Below, one piece after another: positions 5,030 to 7,079 of a stretch of 7,079 nucleotides of DNA. The notes under the pieces were generated by a model that did not search any database, was not told where the DNA came from, and saw only the letters and a program-made list of their open reading frames with translations. The DNA comes from Oscillospiraceae bacterium (GTDB taxonomy: Bacteria > Bacillota > Clostridia > Oscillospirales > Oscillospiraceae). Each line of letters starts with the position of its first letter. Position 1 is the stretch's first letter. The position numbers were made by a program, and so were the translations under genes. The stretch is from contig JAISFB010000053.1 of NCBI GenBank assembly GCA_031263805.1, positions 1-7,079 on the forward strand. Reading direction: 5' to 3'.

Positions 5030-7000
5030 ATGACTTCTGTAAAACAAAAACGCATAGACGAGGACGTGTTCCTGAACAAGCTGCGCCCGGAGGTGCTCGC
5101 GCCGTGGCCGGAGACGGGGCGGGAGTGCGATTTGGACGAGGCCATAGTGTATCAAAAATCATTGCCCGACAGCAAGAACTTCACAAAAGCGCTCGCGAAG
5201 TACCGCGCCGAGGGCAAGGTGGGGCTGTTCCCGCGCTCGGGGGTTCCCGTTGTGGAAAAGGAGATCGAGCTGCTGCGGTCGCTGAACGAAGTTGGCGTGC
5301 GCCTGTTCCCGTTCACCACGGACTCGTATACGCGCAATTTGCAGCTCGACAAGGCGAAGGCCGGCTTGGATGAGAGCATAAAGACGGGCAAGATGAAGCT
5401 CAACGGGTACCCGATAATCAACCACGGAGTAAAGACTACGCGCCGCGTCGTGGAGTCGTGCGAGGGCGCTTTTGACCCGCGCAGCTCGCGCGTGGCCAAC
5501 TCGTTCGTCGGGGAAGTCGCGTTCGCCTCCGGCATGACGGCCATGCCCAACAGCTTCTTCGGCTGGATAGGCGGGTACGACAAGCTCGCCACGCCGGAGG
5601 AGTGCATTCAGACGGCGCAGTATCTCGGGCGGCTCATCGGCTACTACGCCGACCGCGGCGTCATAATATCCACCGACACGCACGGCTGGCTTCCGAACGG
5701 CGTAATACCTATGTACGTCAATATCGCCACGCAGATAATCGAGGCGCTTATCTCCGCGGAGCAGGGCGTCCGCAGCATCGTGCCGCTTATGAATTTTCAG
5801 GGCAATATCGCGCAGGACGTCGCGGAGATCAGGGCGGCGCCCGGCCTGTTCCGAAAGTATTTTGACAAGCTCGGCTATAAAGATGTTCAGATACCGGGCA
5901 TAATCGGGAATCAATCCTCTCTTTTCGCGTTCCCGCAGGACATCGGCTACGCGTACGGGTATATAAACTATATAGCGATGGTGGCGGCGCTGTCGCCCAT
6001 CGACGCGTGCAGCGTGAAGACCGTGGACGAGGCGATAGGCGTACCGTCGGTTGAGAGCCATATGCAGACATACCGCTCCGCCAACTGGATATTCAACGTC
6101 GTGCGCCGGCAGGGCATAACGTTCGACGACAAGGCAGTGGCGCAGGAGCAGCGCATCTGCGAGACAGCGGTGTCCGCCATAATAGACAAGGTGCTCGACA
6201 TGGGCGGCGGGGACTTGGCCGTTGGCGTCGTCCGCGCGCTGGAGGCCGGCGTGCTCGACTCGCCGTTTTCCATAAACGTCAACGTGCGCGACCTGTGTAT
6301 GGGCGCGCGCGACCTGACCGGCGCGTGCCGGTATATAGAGTACGGCAACCTGCCGATACCGGACGAGGTGCGGGCGTACAACGACGAAAAAGTGCGCGAG
6401 CGCGAAAAGGCCGAGGGGCGCCGCCTCGGCTACAAGACGTCGCTCGCGGATTTTTGGTCTCTCTCGCGCGGCGTGCTGATCGACCCGCCGGAAAATTCAG
6501 TTGACGAGGACTCGGATGAAATACCGCCCGAGATAGCGAAAGCTGTGAAAGAAAATCCGCCGACGATAATCACGGGAACCGTCGGCGTGGACGCGCACGT
6601 CATAGGCACGAAGATCATTTCAAAGGTGCTGCGAGAGGCGGGCTTCAACGTCGTCGCGCTCGGCGCGCAGACGGCGCCGGAAGAATTCATCAAAGCCGCC
6701 ATAGAGACGGACGCCGACGCCATGCTAATGACGAGCCTATATGGCATGGCGGAGATGGACCTGCAGGGCTTCCGCGGCAAGTGCGTTGAGGCGGGCATAG
6801 GCGATGTGCTGCTGTATATCGGCGGCATACTGGGAGTCGGCAAACACGATTTCGCCGACGATGAGGCGAAGTTCAAAAAGCTCGGCTTCGACAGGGTGTA
6901 CCCGCCGGGCGCGCCGATAGCTCCGTCTGTTATAAATCTGTATGAGGATCTGAAGCGCCGAAATAATAATTTTCCGCCGGACGCAGAAAAACTATTGTAA
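5030..7000 (+). CDS. glmES: Natural fusion of glutamate mutase E and S subunits (B12-dependent carbon-skeleton mutase, substrate uncertain)
   Basis: Glutamate mutase interconverts L-glutamate and L-threo-3-methylaspartate using adenosylcobalamin, normally with separate E (about 480 aa) and S (about 137 aa) subunits. Here both are in one 656-residue chain. Residues 1-480 match the E subunit (PRSGV, DSYTR, LNGYP, NHGVK, ISAEQGV, KTVDEAIGVP, IEYGNLPIP). Residues 481-512 form an acidic, proline-containing linker. Residues 513-645 match the S subunit, with the base-off B12 motif D521-x-H523-x-x-G526, TSLYG (568-572) and YIGG (596-599). The substrate-carboxylate arginines align as R69, R102 and R151, and the adenosine-contacting Lys/Glu pair as K330 and E334. 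The positions equivalent to clostridial E171 and Y177 are Pro173 and Trp179; Y181 is kept as Y183. The S-domain loop usually reading GQGEID is GMAEMD. The ATG at 5030 is preferred because AGG (5018-5020) is nine bases away, but only three from the GTG at 5024. The fusion family is secure; L-glutamate as substrate is doubtful. Confidence 0.9.
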   Translation: MTSVKQKRIDEDVFLNKLRPEVLAPWPETGRECDLDEAIVYQKSLPDSKNFTKALAKYRAEGKVGLFPRSGVPVVEKEIELLRSLNEVGVRLFPFTTDSYTRNLQLDKAKAGLDESIKTGKMKLNGYPIINHGVKTTRRVVESCEGAFDPRSSRVANSFVGEVAFASGMTAMPNSFFGWIGGYDKLATPEECIQTAQYLGRLIGYYADRGVIISTDTHGWLPNGVIPMYVNIATQIIEALISAEQGVRSIVPLMNFQGNIAQDVAEIRAAPGLFRKYFDKLGYKDVQIPGIIGNQSSLFAFPQDIGYAYGYINYIAMVAALSPIDACSVKTVDEAIGVPSVESHMQTYRSANWIFNVVRRQGITFDDKAVAQEQRICETAVSAIIDKVLDMGGGDLAVGVVRALEAGVLDSPFSINVNVRDLCMGARDLTGACRYIEYGNLPIPDEVRAYNDEKVREREKAEGRRLGYKTSLADFWSLSRGVLIDPPENSVDEDSDEIPPEIAKAVKENPPTIITGTVGVDAHVIGTKIISKVLREAGFNVVALGAQTAPEEFIKAAIETDADAMLMTSLYGMAEMDLQGFRGKCVEAGIGDVLLYIGGILGVGKHDFADDEAKFKKLGFDRVYPPGAPIAPSVINLYEDLKRRNNNFPPDAEKLL

Positions 7001-7023
7001 TTGAAAGAAACTTTTGATATAGT
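6995..7023 (+). promoter_or_regulatory. Weak promoter candidate before the last gene
   Basis: TTGTAA (6995-7000, overlapping the mutase stop codon) and TATAGT (7018-7023) are 17 bases apart, matching the consensus at 4/6 and 5/6 positions. It would drive the gene starting at 7055. The 54-nt gap is also compatible with simple read-through from the mutase, so this is only a candidate. Confidence 0.3.
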
Positions 7024-7054
7024 AGCACGGCTTGAAGCAAAGGAGAGTGGCTTT

Positions 7055-7079
7055 ATGAAGAAGCTGCCGGGCGTAAAAA
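7055..7079 (+). CDS. Start of an unidentified gene, cut by the window edge
   Basis: An ATG at 7055 is preceded by AAAGGAG (7039-7045) with nine-base spacing, the best ribosome site in this part of the window. Only MKKLPGVK is visible, which is too short to identify. It lies 54 nt after the mutase fusion on the same strand and may belong to its operon. A mutase reactivase (GlmL-like) or a downstream enzyme would be natural expectations, but the eight residues do not show either. Confidence 0.7.

Noticed and set aside
5159..6061. 300-residue minus-strand ORF opposite the mutase
   Set aside because: Composition-driven shadow rich in Arg and Ala; the mutase frame is supported throughout by family motifs.

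Overview
The window looks like a piece of a GC-rich Clostridia-type Firmicute genome, plausibly a gut Oscillospiraceae/Christensenellales-like anaerobe. The evidence is purine-rich AAGGAG/GGAGG ribosome sites, GC-rich genes with short AT-rich gaps, free use of ATA for isoleucine, and a gene set (corrinoid activase, DUF2284 protein, glutamate-mutase-type enzyme) typical of strict anaerobes. The taxonomy is inference only.

Layout. At the left, on the minus strand, is an alanine-racemase-like gene (12-1076). Its PLP lysine is replaced by serine, so it is probably not a racemase; another minus-strand gene may begin at the extreme left edge. A short AT-rich divergent region (1077-1222) carries two back-to-back promoter candidates. 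To the right, on the plus strand, lie miaB (1223-2602, tRNA ms2i6A synthase), a GC-rich tandem-repeat array (about 2569-2724), a RACo-type [2Fe-2S]/ASKHA corrinoid activator (2737-4329), a cysteine-rich DUF2284 protein (4372-4911), and a 656-residue natural fusion of the glutamate mutase E and S subunits (5030-7000). The first codons of one more plus-strand gene start at 7055.

How the genes fit. The last three complete genes form a plausible B12-related set. The mutase fusion binds adenosylcobalamin through a DxHxxG domain at its C-terminus. RACo-type proteins use ATP and an iron-sulfur cluster to re-reduce inactive corrinoid proteins. DUF2284 proteins carry iron-sulfur-type cysteine motifs. 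RACo is known for methyltransferase corrinoids rather than mutases, so either the pairing is functional and unusual or the genes are merely adjacent.

Most notable observations: (1) the mutase is a natural E-S fusion whose three substrate-binding arginines are kept, while the positions equivalent to the amino-group glutamate and one active-site tyrosine are Pro and Trp, suggesting a substrate other than L-glutamate; (2) the racemase-like protein has lost its cofactor lysine; (3) the repeat array supplies both the C-terminal tail and stop codon of miaB and reaches the ribosome site of the next gene. Comparisons with reference enzymes were made from memory of the families, without database searches.
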